Origin: Annona cherimola
Taxonomy: Eukaryota; Streptophyta; Magnoliopsida; Magnoliales; Annonaceae
NCBI GenBank assembly: GCA_030490835.1
Contig: CM059972.1
Location: 31,165,452 to 31,229,451 of the forward strand
Direction: 5' to 3'
DNA: 64,000 nucleotides
Shown: positions 12,701-25,200 of the stretch, piece after piece
How positions within the stretch are numbered: position 1 is the stretch's first letter
Layout: the number at the start of each line of letters is the position of its first letter
Made by a program: the position numbers and the translations under genes
Notes under the pieces: generated by a model
Database searches by the model: none
Seen by the model: the letters and a program-made list of their open reading frames with translations, nothing else
Told to the model about the DNA's origin: nothing

Positions 12701-13803
12701 ACTATAAATTTTTTCACATCTTTTCATATACTAATCATATTTATTTTTATTTTAAATAAAAGTTTACTTTATTTTGATAAATGGGATGAATAGCACATTT
12801 CCAAAATTATAGAGGCATTTGACAATCCAATAATTTCATGTTAGCTTTTTCGAGCAAAATTTAATTACTTTCCCCCAATGGGGCAGTGCATTTAGCATGT
12901 GAAAAATAAAATAAATGAGATTTCAAGCTTATTTAAAAAGTAACATATAAATAAAAAAACATAATATATTAAAATCATTGTTTTATATGAGTATTTAATA
13001 GAATTGCCCGTCTATAAGTTATAGGAGGTGAAAACTACCCATATATAAATCAATGTCAAATGAAACTTAAAACTTATATTCTACGGTGGAACTTGAAGCC
13101 AATGAAACAAACTTATTTATTTTCTTTTTAATTTTCTCAACTATAATTTTTGTTTTTATGGTAACCACTAAGATGTGGTAAACTCTCAACTCAGAAATAA
13201 TATGTAAAATAGTCCACTCAGAATAATGAATCAGCTATTATAAAAAAAAAGAATCATCAATAGTCCAACTAACATGATCATTAATAAAAAAAAACATGAT
13301 CAAGTTAAAGAATTTACATATGAGACTTTCTCCAGTCAACCATAATTTATTTTGAATAAATTTTACCTTTATTTAATCTAAAATCTCATCCATATTAAAC
13401 CTATATAGATTAATTGCTATAATATATTATCATAATTAAGTTATTGACTATAAATAAAATAATACAATTAGAGAAAACAATAAATGATTACAAATTTATT
13501 TATGATATGTGAAGGGGGGGCCAAAACATTGGTCGACTTTTTTCAGTTATACACTTTCGTTTAGTTAAAAATGCAAATTAACATCGTTAACTGATATATA
13601 AAATTATTGATACATCTATTAAATTTATGTGGACTAAATTGAAAGAGTTGAACATCATAAGTCATCGCTGCCATAATTAAATAAGAGTCTTAAATTTGAA
13701 GAATCCTAATTTCATTCTTCTCATTTCATTTCATCTTTTATTATTTTACACTAAGCGTATTTTGAACAATTATGATATCTCATCTTTTACTATTTTACAC
13801 TAC
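9768..13803. other. Intergenic DNA without recognisable gene
   Basis: Mostly AT-rich. At 10680-11100 composition is more even (GACCGGGGATTGAGATGTGA and similar), with only a short frame of no recognisable kind. It could be the interior of a degraded transposon. At 11335-11420 another short balanced stretch occurs. No repeat boundaries, RNA genes or promoters could be supported. Confidence 0.4.
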
Positions 13804-14082
13804 GGGTGTGTTTGAGAAGTAATAAAACTTTTCAAAAGTTTTTGGTGTAAAAATTTTGAAATGAAAATATGATATGAATGATGATAAAGAATAAGGACAA
13901 TAAAGTTAAAATAGAAAAGTAAGATATAATAGTAGTTGTGAAAAAATGATTGAAAAGTAAAGTAGCTAATAGAAAAAAATGAAAAATATTAAAAATAGAA
14001 TAGTTATAAATAGTTAAAAAAATTTAATTGAAAAGTTTAATTTTGTATGCTTTTGGTATAAACAAACATCCCTTAAGAGTAT
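13804..14082. mobile_element. Tourist-like MITE (T6)
   Basis: The left end is GGGTGTGTTTGAGAAG and the right end AACAAACATCCC. The body is the purine-rich family sequence. Flanking triplets (TAC, TTA) do not match. Confidence 0.6.
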
Positions 14083-15328
14083 TTTAGACATTTATGAAAA
14101 GTATAACCAACGTTTAAATGTACTATTATTAGCTTATTACCCAATGGTCTTTAATTGGATAAACATTTTTTAAATCTCTAGTAAACATAGTGAGCATACT
14201 CTTCTTTGTAAGCAGCGTGATTATGTGCATCCACACTGAAGTTGGGATGACTTCGTTCGTTCCAGCATGGCAAAAGCGCATCGTCTAATGGCACGGGTGG
14301 AAGACACGCCGTCGGATCACGTTAGAGAGGAATTTTTCAAAAAAACTCTCTCCAAATTGCGATAAGATAGGAGAGGCGATGAGCAAAAACTCTAACCTCC
14401 CTCTCAAATCTCTCTCACAACTCCACAATGCCAATCCTTCTTGGCCACTCCAAAGCCAAATACTTAGCGTCAGTTGAAACAGGGATAACTACTAATTCTT
14501 AGTGTCAATCATCTATAGACAGCACAACCCATTCATTAAGACTCTCTGAGAATGCCCTGCATACCTTTCTAGCCCAAATCAATTTAATTTCAATCGTTCT
14601 ACCTTTAATTCATAGCTAAATAAAATCATTAGCTTCCAACTAAATAATTCCATTTGAATTACATTCCAGCTAATGCACAATTCTTAGTTCTTGAATAACT
14701 GACAAATCAAATACTATAATTGTATCCCTAAGTTTGTTAAAATTACAATCAATACTATAATTGTATTCCTCAGTTTGTTAAAATTACAAATTTTTTACAG
14801 GATTTGCGTAGAATTGCAAATATATCCCTCTTGTCAAGATATTATTAGAATTTTATGTAAAATGACAAAAATACTCTTTAAGCCAAGCTATGCACTTGCA
14901 ATGTTTGCAAATACTATAGACATTTATCATTTTATCATTTTATGTATTTTTATTTATATTATTATTTTAGATTTTTTGAAAATATGCTTATGATATTTTT
15001 AGAAAAAATGCAAGTGAGTCCCTTAATTTAAAGAGCATTATCACGATTTTAACAAAAATTTCTAACACTATTCTAATGAAAGGGTCAAAAGAATATGTTT
15101 ATAATTTTACATAAATATTGAAAACATATTTTCAATGTTAGTAGATTCGAGAATGTTAGTATACTATCATCAAATTTGTGGGCAAGTTTACAAAAATCCC
15201 CCTTCCCCCTAATCTCCCTACAATCATCCTAATCTTCTTTTGTATTTTAAATGATTTGTTAACCTTGATTTTCAACGAGATTTATCTAATGAATTATTTT
15301 CTAAAATTCACTAATAGTTATTTATCAA
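14083..15328. other. Intergenic DNA with a short tandem duplication
   Basis: A roughly 40-bp unit around ATACTATAATTGTATCCCTA and AGTTTGTTAAAATTACA occurs twice in tandem at 14708-14748 and 14749-14788. It resembles arms of the 33.4-kb foldback. 14200-14470 is more GC-rich but has no coding signature. Confidence 0.4.
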
Positions 15329-15388
15329 GGGTGTGTTTAGGAAGCGATAAAACTTTTAATGAAAAATTTTTGTGTAAAAGTTTTTTAA

Positions 15389-15702
15389 GAAAAATTTGCA
15401 TCATAAACCCTCTAATTTTGCATATTAGCACTTTGAACTCAAAAGTTTGCGTATTACCATACTAGACATTGCGAAGTTTTAACTTTTACATTTTTAAACC
15501 CTCCCCCTTATAAAGTTAAAAAATATCGCTGAATTCATATATAATGTCAAAAATATCCTTGCATTTATAGGTTTAACAGTAATTTTTAACGTCATAAGGG
15601 GTAACAGTTTAAAATGTAAAGTCTAAAACTTCGCGAGATCTAATATGCTAATACACAAACTTTGAAGTTCAAAATGCCAATAAATAAATGATTTATAGTA
15701 TT
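15389..15702. mobile_element. Foldback MITE nested in T7
   Basis: An imperfect palindrome: the left arm (ATATTAGCACTTTGAACTC, then AAGTTTGCGTATTACCATA, then GCGAAGTTTTAACTTTT) is the inverse of the right arm at 15617-15690. Both sides carry TTTTTTAA (15381-15388 and 15703-15710), an 8-bp duplication of host sequence. Confidence 0.65.
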
Positions 15703-15964
15703 TTTTTTAAATGTGAGAAAATAATGTAATATGAAAGGAGCAATGATGAATAATAATAAAATTAAATTAAAATAAATAAATTAGATTCTAGTATTGTCAG
15801 AATCGGACTGGACTGGACAGTTGGACCAGTTCGACCGAGAACTGATCCCTGATCCAATTCATTTATAGCCAGTTCGGTTTAATCTCTTTAAACTGTGCAA
15901 ATCGTAAGAACCGCAGTTTAACCGGAATAGCCGATCAAACCGCTTTCAACCGGTTAGCGAGGAG

Positions 15965-16520
15965 GATATATATATATTTAAAAAAATCCTCAAAGTCAAT
16001 AGCCTCTAGCTATTGCTCGATTTCCCTCCCACCTTTTGTTTTTCCCCCAAAACCCAGCCATTGTGGCTCTTCACGGCCAAAGCAAGGGCCAGCTCTCAGC
16101 GAGTCGACGACACCACGACATTCGGTCTTCTTCTTCTCCATTTTCCTCCTATGCAGTCGGCGGGCCATTTCCTGCTACGCAGACCAACAAAGCTGTAGAA
16201 ATCGCCGTCACCGGTCGAGCTTGCCACCTTGCCCTGCCTTCTTCTACCCGGCAGGACGCCAATACCATCTCATTTGCCATTTTTCACCGTCCTTAAGCTC
16301 AATTAGCCCCATCGACCCTACTGTGCTCACGATCGGCAATACCTTAATCGATCCTCCTATGCTCAAGCTCGGCAACACCCTAATCGACGTGGTCGTGCTC
16401 AAGCCCAGCAGCTCCTCGACCCGAACTAGCTTGTAAACCCCTCTTTTCCCTGCCGTTTCTCTAGAACCTTGATTCCCTTCTTCCTCTCCAATCTTCATTA
16501 ACGCACCTTTACTAATTAAA
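15965..16520 (+). other. GC-rich, 5'-UTR-like segment inside hAT 1
   Basis: A TATATATATATTTAAAAAAA tract (about 15968-15987) is followed by a pyrimidine-rich stretch and then balanced, C-rich DNA with short open frames in several phases (16013-16436). No frame is long or recognisable. The arrangement (TATA tract, CT-rich leader, C-rich DNA) resembles a plant promoter and leader. It is either part of the element or a captured piece of a host gene. Confidence 0.4.
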
Positions 16521-16959
16521 GACAATTTTTTTTAATAGTTGCTAGGTTAGTGCAGTAATGTCATGTTGTGCATTTTTTTCAAGCTGCTCTTGACCCACTC
16601 CAATGCTCAACTTGCTCTGCTTTATGAGCCTCCCAACTTCTCCATTTGGCTTCCTCCTTTAAGGTTCTAATTCTAATTTCTAATTGCAATAGTAATTTTG
16701 TTGGTGTCTTCTTCATCTTCGGGCAATGGCAACATTTAAAAAGAATAGTAGTACATAATGTTGATATTTTATTGCAGTGTAAATCTCATTTATTTGTTGC
16801 CTACAATTTCTAAATTGTACTAATACAGTGGTCAGTAGGTAGCTATTTATTGCAATTTATAATATTTATCTATCATGAACTATGCATTTGAGAAAATGTT
16901 GTGGATTGCATGAAGAAGAAATTTGAAGACATTATTTCTTTTATTTTTTTTACAATGAT

Positions 16960-17190
16960 GTGAATGGTGGATTTTTAAACTTTTAAAATTCTATGTTTCA
17001 TGGGATGATGCGTTTGTAGACTTTTTAAAATTTTATGTTTGATAAAAATAATATGTTTGTAAACTTTTAAAATTTTATGTTTCATGAAAATGATGTGTTT
17101 GTAGGCTTCTAAAATTTTATGTTGGATGAGAATAATGTGTCTATATAGACTTTTAAAATTTTATTTTTATAAGAATAATGGGTTTATGAC
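16960..17190. repeat. Tandem repeat, about 45-50-bp unit, five copies
   Basis: Units contain GTTTGTAGACTTTTAAAATT, then TTATGTTTCATGAAAATGAT, with small variations, repeated about five times inside hAT element 1. Confidence 0.65.
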
Positions 17191-17529
17191 TTTTACATTG
17201 CCATTTTTGTTGAGCATATAAGTTGTTCTTGATTCTTATATTATTGTAAATTATTTAATTATTCAATTCTCTAACTGTTATTGATTTATTTTATTTCTTT
17301 TTTAATAAAAGATTTATTTTATTTCTTATTATGTTAGATATGTTTAGAAAAGTGCAATTTATAAAGCACTAAGATAAATATGGAGAATTCAAAAGTCAAG
17401 CATCAATATTCAAGACTAATTATGCATTTCAAGTCAGCTAATGTAGTTAATTTTTTCTAATATTCATGATTAAATATTTTTAAAAGTTTTCTATTAACTT
17501 TTTCTTACTTGTTTTGTTGTGATGCTTAA

Positions 17530-17820
17530 GGGTGTGTTTGGAAATTTGTAAAACTTTTGATGAAAAGTTTTTTATGTAAAAGTTGTCAAATTAGTAGAAA
17601 ATGATGTGATATTGTAGGGATAATGATGAGGAGTAAAAAGAATAAATTTAAAATAAATAGGTTAGTTGTATTGGTAGTTGTGTAGAAATGATTGAAAAGT
17701 AGGATTGTTGTATAAAAAGATGTGTAAAAAATAATTTAAAAAAGAGTAGTTATGGAGAGTGAAAAATTTTAGATTGAAAAGTTTTAACTTGACAACTTTT
17801 GTAAATTGCCAAACACGCCC
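17530..17820. mobile_element. Tourist-like MITE (T8) nested in hAT 1
   Basis: A complete 291-bp copy: GGGTGTGTTTGG at the left, CCAAACACGCCC at the right, and a perfect TAA duplication (17527-17529 and 17821-17823). This is the clearest 3-bp duplication of the family and supports PIF/Harbinger Tourist assignment. Confidence 0.8.
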
Positions 17821-18171
17821 TAAAATATAACATATATATTTAAGATTTATAAATATATGATTTGATATTTTTATCAATATATAATTAATTTAAAATAATT
17901 AAACATTTATGATATCATAAATATATCATGCTATCACTGGTTTGATTAACCAATCGAACTAGTTCGAACCAGACCAGTTTCATCCGCGGTTCGATTCTGA
18001 CACCACGGTTAGATTTATAAGTAGTTGTATAAAAATAATTAAAAAAATAAGATAATTGTATAGGAAAAAATAAATAATTAATTAAAAATAAGATTATTAT
18101 GGAGAATAAAAAGAAAATTGAAAAATTGAAAAAAATTTATTCGGGATAATCTGGGGCGTTACCAAACACCC

Positions 18172-20499
18172 ACAAAAACCACTGACAGTGATTTGATTGA
18201 GATTAAATTTGACGGACCATCAGTCCACTCGCGAAGATGGCGTAATAATAGGATGATGAAGAGAATGTAAAGAGTCTATCGGTGGCGGAGGGGAAAAAGA
18301 AGCTGTCTTGAGTCCTAAATGGTGGCGGCAAAAGCAGGAAAGAGGCCTTCGAAGAATGAAATGAAGAAAGAAAATGAGCAATGAGAAAAAGAAAATAGAA
18401 AATAATAATTAGAAAAAGATGCACATTGATCAGATAATTGTAGTCCGTTTCTTGGGTCGACATCTGTATATGTTCCGAGAACAAACATCATCATATCAAG
18501 GTGCCCACCAAAAAACGAAAACAAAGAAGAAAGAGGAGAAAGAGACGAAATAGACAAGGAAAATAAGGAGGAAGGAAGACTGATGGAATGGCTCAGAAGA
18601 ATAGTTTGCATCTGTAATCTCGAGGGAAGTCCCCCCTCAGAAAATAGGTAGTTCTCGATCATCACAGCCCTCCCACGAAAGAAACACACGCACACACGAA
18701 AGAAATCAAGGAAACGAGGCCGGCAGTAGCTGAATTACCCTTTTCCCTGATGCGGCGAGGGCGCTCGGGCGCCTCAAGCTTCCTTTAAAAGAGGGAGGGA
18801 ACGCGCAGACGCCAGATAAAAGGATGTTAGGGTTTCCAGCAGCGGCTTTAGTCCTCGTCTCAGTTCCTCGAAACTTCACTTAGGGACTTGGAGAAGCAAT
18901 CTAGACCGTTGAGGGAAATGCACCAATCAAAATATCACGGAGGAGGAATTTGGTGCCTACCGCGTGCGATAAATACATATAGAACCATTCGTGCGCAGAT
19001 GGAACGGTACTATTCGTTGTAAAATGACTTCACACGTATTAGAATGTAATTTGTACAATTATCTATCCATAAAAATCATGATGGTTTGTACGTTGAAAAT
19101 ACAACTTTAAACTTAATATTTACATTAAACTATTTTATTACATTGGTTTTTGCACCATTTTAAAATAGGGACCACGCACATGTTGGATTTGGATGAAGAT
19201 TGATATGCTAATAAAGTTAACAATTCTAAATACAATGAATGGAGTTAATTTACTATTCATGATCACATGAAGCCCACGATGCATAGACTACACAGTGCAG
19301 TCGCATGCACTGTAATATTTTCCCCATATATATATATATATATACGGAGAGAGAGATTTTCATCAAAAAATTTCATAGGTAATAATATAAAAATTAGATT
19401 TTTAAATTATTCATTATGCCTTCTATCCTATAAAAAGGAGTTTGCACCAATTACTTTATTAAAAAACTATCATTTGTTAACGACTTGGATAAGATGAGAA
19501 CGAACTTAGGATGTACATGGAAAAAGTGTTATTGTGTAGTAAGAATGAGAAAAAAGCATAGTAAAATTGAAATTTTTTTATTGAAAATGGAAAAAGTAGT
19601 TTGTTTACTTTTAAATAAGAAAAATATTTTTAGAAAAATGAGAAATACCATCCAAGGTGTGAAAAAAATGAGAATTTACACCATTTAAGGACATTAATAT
19701 TTAAATATTTTTAATCAAAAATATTTAAATATTTGAAAATTCAAAAATTGAGGATAACTTCCATAAAAAAACGGAATATAACATATAGATAAATAGGTAA
19801 ATATAATAACAAAAAAGTTCATAAGGGTTGTGTTGTCTCCGAATAGATTTTTTTTAATTACTTTTGTAGACATCTAATAAAGAATCAATCTCGATGCTTT
19901 TGTTATTTTTTTTTTTTTTTTTTTTTTGAATAACAGCTATAGAGTTACGAAAATGAAAACCAAGGAGCGTTTGGCAAGGGACGTATCAGCCACTTTTTAT
20001 TCTCTAACGTGACATTACTGGTACTTCCAAATATTCTATTTATTATTATTTATTAACAAGGATAATAATTTGATACTTATGGGAAGCATGGAGGTTCCAT
20101 GTTTAGCCTTATTTTTAAAAAAATTTAAAATATTTTTAAATCGAAGCCATTATCACATTTAATACGTCCTGTTTTATCATACTACAAAAAATAAATATTA
20201 TTTGAAACTCGTATCCTGTAAAGTATAATATCTTCTAAAAGTGAATATATTTCTATTAGAATTAAAAAAAAAATGCGTAGTATATATATAACATATACAA
20301 ATTTGCAATACATGTAATCTTTGGAACTGTAAATAAATATATGTGGATAAATATAATAAATAATTTAGATTTAAAAAATAGATTAAAATAAAATACCAAG
20401 AGTAAGAATGGAGACTTTATGCTTATGCTAACTGTTGAATCATTGTTCAATTCATAATTATTATGATCATTACCTTGTTATGTCTCCCTGAGGAAATCT
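18172..20499. other. Intergenic DNA with one dispersed repeat
   Basis: 18220-18720 is purine-rich on the plus strand; its long minus-strand frame is a low-complexity artefact. 19060-19320 resembles one arm of the elements at 57-58 kb (AAACTATTTTATTACATTGG, TCTAAATACAATGAATGGAG, a CATGATCACATGAAGCCCAC-type end) and is followed by a TATATA tract. 19684-20499 is AT-rich with a poly-T run at about 19908-19927. No gene is supported. Confidence 0.4.
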
Positions 20500-21163
20500 T
20501 GAGCTCAAACGGAAGCCCACGACTCACCCAGAAAGTGCTCAACTATTCCATCGGCCCATTGGCAAGAGGATTGGGTCTTGGAGAATGGATCCGTCTACAT
20601 TGATCGAGGGAGACAGAAAAAGCCTACTCATCATATGATTATAATAACACCGATTATTTGAACTGAAAAAAGCATTTCTTTCTTGAGCTAAAAAGAAAAA
20701 GAAAAAACCATCCATTTTTGGGACGGTTTTCACAAGTAACCCTATCATCTGATTGGGCTTCGCAGCTGCATAGTCCCAACCAGCCATGTTGAAGGCCCTG
20801 ATCAATGCCCCACCCTTTGGAAAGACACTGATTATCCCTGTATCCTATATGTCACTAGAGAAAGGAACCATGGGTCCCAAACCTCAGCCAATGTAGGCGG
20901 GCAGACTCATCGCGGCTCTTTATCCGGACCATTGATCTTAGACTGCGCCCTACTCCAGTCGAACCCTCGCCAATTTTTTGAGGAAACGTTTTTCTGGGGC
21001 ACCTCGTTTCGTAGGAATCTATGAGATCAACGGCACGGATCTTCTTCCCGAAGATCAGGACCATATAATTCATCGCCGTCGAAAGTTGAAATTCAGATAA
21101 ACGGAAAGACAGAGAGAGAGGGAGAGAGAGAGAGAGAGAAGTGGGCGCTTCGCTTGCTGCTGC
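20500..21163 (-). other. 3' flank of the IDD gene, probable 3' UTR
   Basis: This stretch lies directly after the IDD stop codon. A GA-rich microsatellite at about 21111-21139 (CT on the transcribed strand) lies 25-50 bases past the stop. The remainder has no coding frame of note. The poly(A) site cannot be fixed. Confidence 0.45.
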
Positions 21164-22259
21164 CTAAACATCCCACAAATGCTTCTCCATTGCACCAGCT
21201 TGCCCATGCGAGAGCTGCTGCTGCTGCTGCTGCTGCTGCTGAAACTGGTGCAATCTCTGCTGCTGCTGTCCTACTGTTTCGAAATTCATGGCTGGCTGCT
21301 GCTGCTCGTGCAGATTCACCGATCTTGATCCAGCAAGACCCAAGAAATCAACGGTTAACATATCGCAGCCGCTGCCGCTCGGCCCTGCAGAGCCAAACCT
21401 CACACCCCTCCCCCCATGCATCATGCTCCCATTCCCACTCCCACCGCCGCTCTCGCTCTCCACGCTCTTCAAGAACCCATCATGGTTTTGCTCACCGAAA
21501 ATCCCTGGAGAGAACACGCCCATCTCGTTCATGCCCGCCCTCTCGCCCCCCGACCCGTCGAAGAACTGCGACGCGATGTCTTGGCCGGCGTTCTTCTGCA
21601 GGAACTGGCTGGCGAAGTCGCTCCCGTCAATCCCCACCAGATGAGACTGCTCCCCCGGCGTCTGCATGTGATCAAACGACGGCGTCTGCTGCGGCGGCAT
21701 TGCCCCAAACGTTCGCATGCTCGACAGCTGATCAGTCCCCGCCATCCCCGCCACGAAACTCCCTCGTTGCTGCTGCAGCATCGGAGGATTAAAGTTGCTG
21801 CTGGCGGTGGCGCCCATCTGCGCCGCCTTCTGCAGCAGAGCCGTCGCCGACATGTGCGCCGAGCATCCGGCCATCTGGCGGCCCGACTTACCGTCGCCGC
21901 CCAGGCCATCGAAGCTCGGGGAGCTGCTCCCGCTGAGCTGGAGGGAGGAGGAGGCGGAGGAGATGCTCCTGGGGCCGAAGAGGGTGCCGGATGTGGTGGA
22001 GAACAGGCCGCCGGCCATGTTCAGGGACTTGAGCTGCATGGGCATGAGGTCCTGGGAGAGCGATTTGAGTGGGTTCTTGGTGTCGTTGCTGAAGTCAGGG
22101 CTGATCGAGGGGTTGGAATGGGATGGGATAGACGATATGAGATCAGACACTGGGCCAGGCAAGTTTGCTCCCATCATGGCCGTCAATCCCTGGTTCACTT
22201 TGTTATTTTCTTCGGCTAATGCGTCGCAGAAAGCTCTGTGGGTGATGAAGCTGTCTCTC
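21164..22259 (-). CDS. IDD gene coding exon 3 (C-terminal half)
   Basis: The acceptor is TGCAG ending at 22260. The exon opens with G AGA GAC, completing Arg202 and giving [17 protein letters not shown]. It encodes the regulatory half: a Ser/Gly/Asn/Met-rich region, [35 protein letters not shown], a nine-glutamine run and the end MEKHLWDV before TAG. Base composition is strikingly GC-rich compared with the surroundings. Confidence 0.92.
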
Positions 22260-25200
22260 CTGCATTCATTCAACATCCTTGGGATTACTCTCATAATCTT
22301 CAAATAATTAAATAGCTGCGCTCAAGATCAAATAAAATTTATAAATATCTTCACGCATCTATAACACATATGATTAATTTTAACTGAAATGGTATTAACT
22401 TTAATTATGAAGACATTGTTCAATCAACATATTTGCAATAGGAAGTGATCGGCGTCTTTGTTTCTAAACTATTTTTCTAAATTTCTGAGTGATTTTAATT
22501 TGTAGGATGCCAACACATCAGTTCTAATTTAAGTGCTGCGAATTTCCAACAAATATATCTGATCAGCTTGAAAAAAAAAACTGGCAATTCTACTTATTCA
22601 CGTGAAAATTTTCATAACTAGCTAGCTAGCTACTGTTACAAATCTAATCTAATCAAAGTTTAAAATTATAAGAGTGGTTGGAAAGTGATGAAACTTTTAA
22701 ATAAAAAATTTTTGTCATAAAATTTTTCAAAATGTGAGAAAATAATGTGACATGACGAAGAGTAAAAAGAATAAAGTTAAAATAGATAGATTATTTATAT
22801 ATGTAACTATGTAGAAATGATTTAAAAATGAGATAGTTAGATAGAAAAATATAAAAAAATAATTAAAAATAAGATAAGTATAAAAGGCGAAAAGTTTTAG
22901 CTTTAAACAAACAACCCATTAATTGACATTCAACCCTAACACAGTTGTAAACATGATCAATAGAATATGTCAATATAATAGTAACCAGAGTTCAGTTGTG
23001 CTGGTCTGATTCTGTGGCTTGGATTCAACCCATCCCCCAGCTATACTTCTCTCCGTTTGGGGCTGGAATTTCCTGTTTTGTGGGCAAAACAAACAACCTT
23101 TATTTTCAGCAAAGAAATTCTTGCTTTCTCATTGTCGATAATCTACTGCATATGACATTGAGCTGTCTATATTGACAAGAGAACGGCATCTCACTCCTCA
23201 GGATATTTACTGCAAAATCTAAGATGCAACGACTTATGAACAACAAGTAACAGCAACTCCAAAATTCTACCAAACTTCTACCCTAGCTTAGTCTGTCAGG
23301 AGGACCAGCCAAGTATTCGTAACCTAACTACTTATTCTTTCCTAATGGGGTTCACATGAACTGCTATTTTCCAGCATTGATTATATAAGAATATTTAGAT
23401 GAATGTGATGAAAGACATGCCGCAAAATCGACATATGAGTGCGTTGTTTTACTGCAAACATTCCCTCTGCGACGCATGCTGAACATTTTAATAATGGGGT
23501 GGGTACACCGTACTGGCATTGTGCTCTTCACCAAACCAACTAAAAAAAATTGGGTTGGCCTAAATAAATCAAGTTGCAGTCAGAAAAAAGGAATTCAAAA
23601 AAATAAAAATAAAAATTGGCCTATTTATTTATTGGGGTGGATCAGGTCTGTATCCTCCTCTCCTAGGCCAAGCAACCAAAAAATGGATTTATTCGGCAGG
23701 TTTGGGTCCTCGTATCAATGGTGGAACTTACAACTAATGAGATCAGGTCTATGCAATGAGACATTCAACATTTAAAAGAAGTTGTACGTCATGGCAACGA
23801 CAATATAATGAAAACATGTAAACGAAAAAATAAGGCAGGAGATAGAATCGAAATTGTCTGAATATAGAACAAGGACAAAGATTAATGCAAAAGTTTATAT
23901 ATATAGATTCATATTCAAGTAAAAAAGTAATGTTCCGTAAGAGGTAAAATCAGGCATACTGTTATGCTGATGTCTATGGAGCCCACCTATCTCGCGTATG
24001 CGGATAAATCAATTAAATAGATTTGTTATATATGTATGTTTTTCAAATTTGTGGAATGATTAACAAAATTAATATTTTAACCATGAAAATAGATAGACTG
24101 TATTTTATACATATTATGTTTTACTATTTTTAGTAAATTGAGTGTTATATAAGAAAAATCCACTAGGATTACAATACAATTTTGAATTATGTTATGTGTT
24201 GCTAGCTGCGAAAGAAAATGAGGCCTGCTTGATGATAAAATCGAAATTGAATTTATCCATTATATTTATAATCATTCATTTAATATGAACACCAAGTTTC
24301 ATCTAAATAAAATATAACTACAAGAAAATTTTTTTTTATCTCACAAATTCATTGCATACAATATGAAATTTGTTATATATATATATACACACACACACAC
24401 ATGCAATGAACAAGTGGTTGCCATGTTGCTGCATCTGCAAGGTGGTATGATACTTAATGCAACCAATCTTTAACCGGAATCGTAGCCATATTTGCCACAT
24501 ATAGATAATATACAATTATTGATGATGTGTTGCAAATAAGTATTAAATGCAATAAGTTATTGGCAACTTATAAATATGCAGCAAAATACTAATTGTTTTA
24601 CAAAAATTAGTGCATATATTAAATTCTCGTGCAATGTGCCTGATCTCATCCAAAAAAAGACCCAAAAAAAATTAACACAATAAAATTATTTTATTTATAA
24701 ATCAATTTCAAAGTTATTAATTTAACATTTCAACTATCTAAAATATTAATTTTATGTAGATAAAAATAATTTTATAAAGTATTATAATATTTTAATGCAC
24801 ATGCAAACAAATGTATGTATTTTTCATAATTTACATATCAAAAATTTTATATTTTTGAGCAAGTATGACCCATCTGAGACTTAAATTGTAATGATCTTTG
24901 ATATAATAATAAAATATATAATTTAAAACTTTATGACTAGTAAGATTATGAGTTCTTCATGAATATAGGGCCCATTTGGCTGTACCCTAGTGTATCATAT
25001 AATTTTGTGTAAGTTTGTTATTTTACTCTATTTTCAAGATTGGTAACAAACCACTAGAAAATTATAAATACAATTCACTACTTTATATAATGACACTCAA
25101 ATTGAATATTAAGGTTCACTATGACAAGAAAACTAGGGGAATTATTTTTCGCAAGTTAGATTTTCGCCCATCATAATCTTTGTTACAAAAAAGTTAAATT

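Larger units (their letters stand above)
15789..18008 (+). mobile_element. Non-autonomous hAT element 1
   Basis: The termini are TAGTATTGTCAGAATCGG and, inverted, CCGTGGTGTCAGAATCGAAC. They are flanked by TTAGATTC (15781-15788) and TTAGATTT (18009-18016), a 7-of-8 direct repeat. The subterminal 180 bp at each end is rich in AACCGG/GGTTCGAACC words. The same architecture occurs at 53566-54753. An 8-bp duplication and a CAGTG-like tip fit hAT. No transposase is encoded. The left part holds a GC-rich segment, the middle a tandem repeat, and the right a nested Tourist. Confidence 0.75.
15329..18171. mobile_element. Host Tourist-like MITE (T7), split by insertions
   Basis: The left end GGGTGTGTTTAGG starts at 15329 and the right end CCAAACACCC stops at 18171. 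Only about 15329-15388, 15711-15788 and 18009-18171 belong to the element. Read together they give the usual Tourist body (GTGTAAAAG, ATGTGAGAAAATAATG, AAATAAATTAGATT, AAGTAGTTGTATAAAAATAATT). Two elements interrupt it. Confidence 0.65.

Noticed and set aside
18203..18695. Minus-strand frames rich in Ser, Leu and Phe
   Set aside because: A purine-rich tract on the plus strand generates low-complexity peptides; there is no domain or splice context.
21154..22307. Open frames of 118-267 codons on the plus strand opposite IDD exon 3
   Set aside because: They are shadows of the GC-rich minus-strand exon, whose motifs and splice phases are unambiguous.
24311..24325. CTACAAGAAAA as a second CACTA terminus
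   Set aside because: No inverted partner at a plausible distance and no duplication; probably chance in A-rich DNA.
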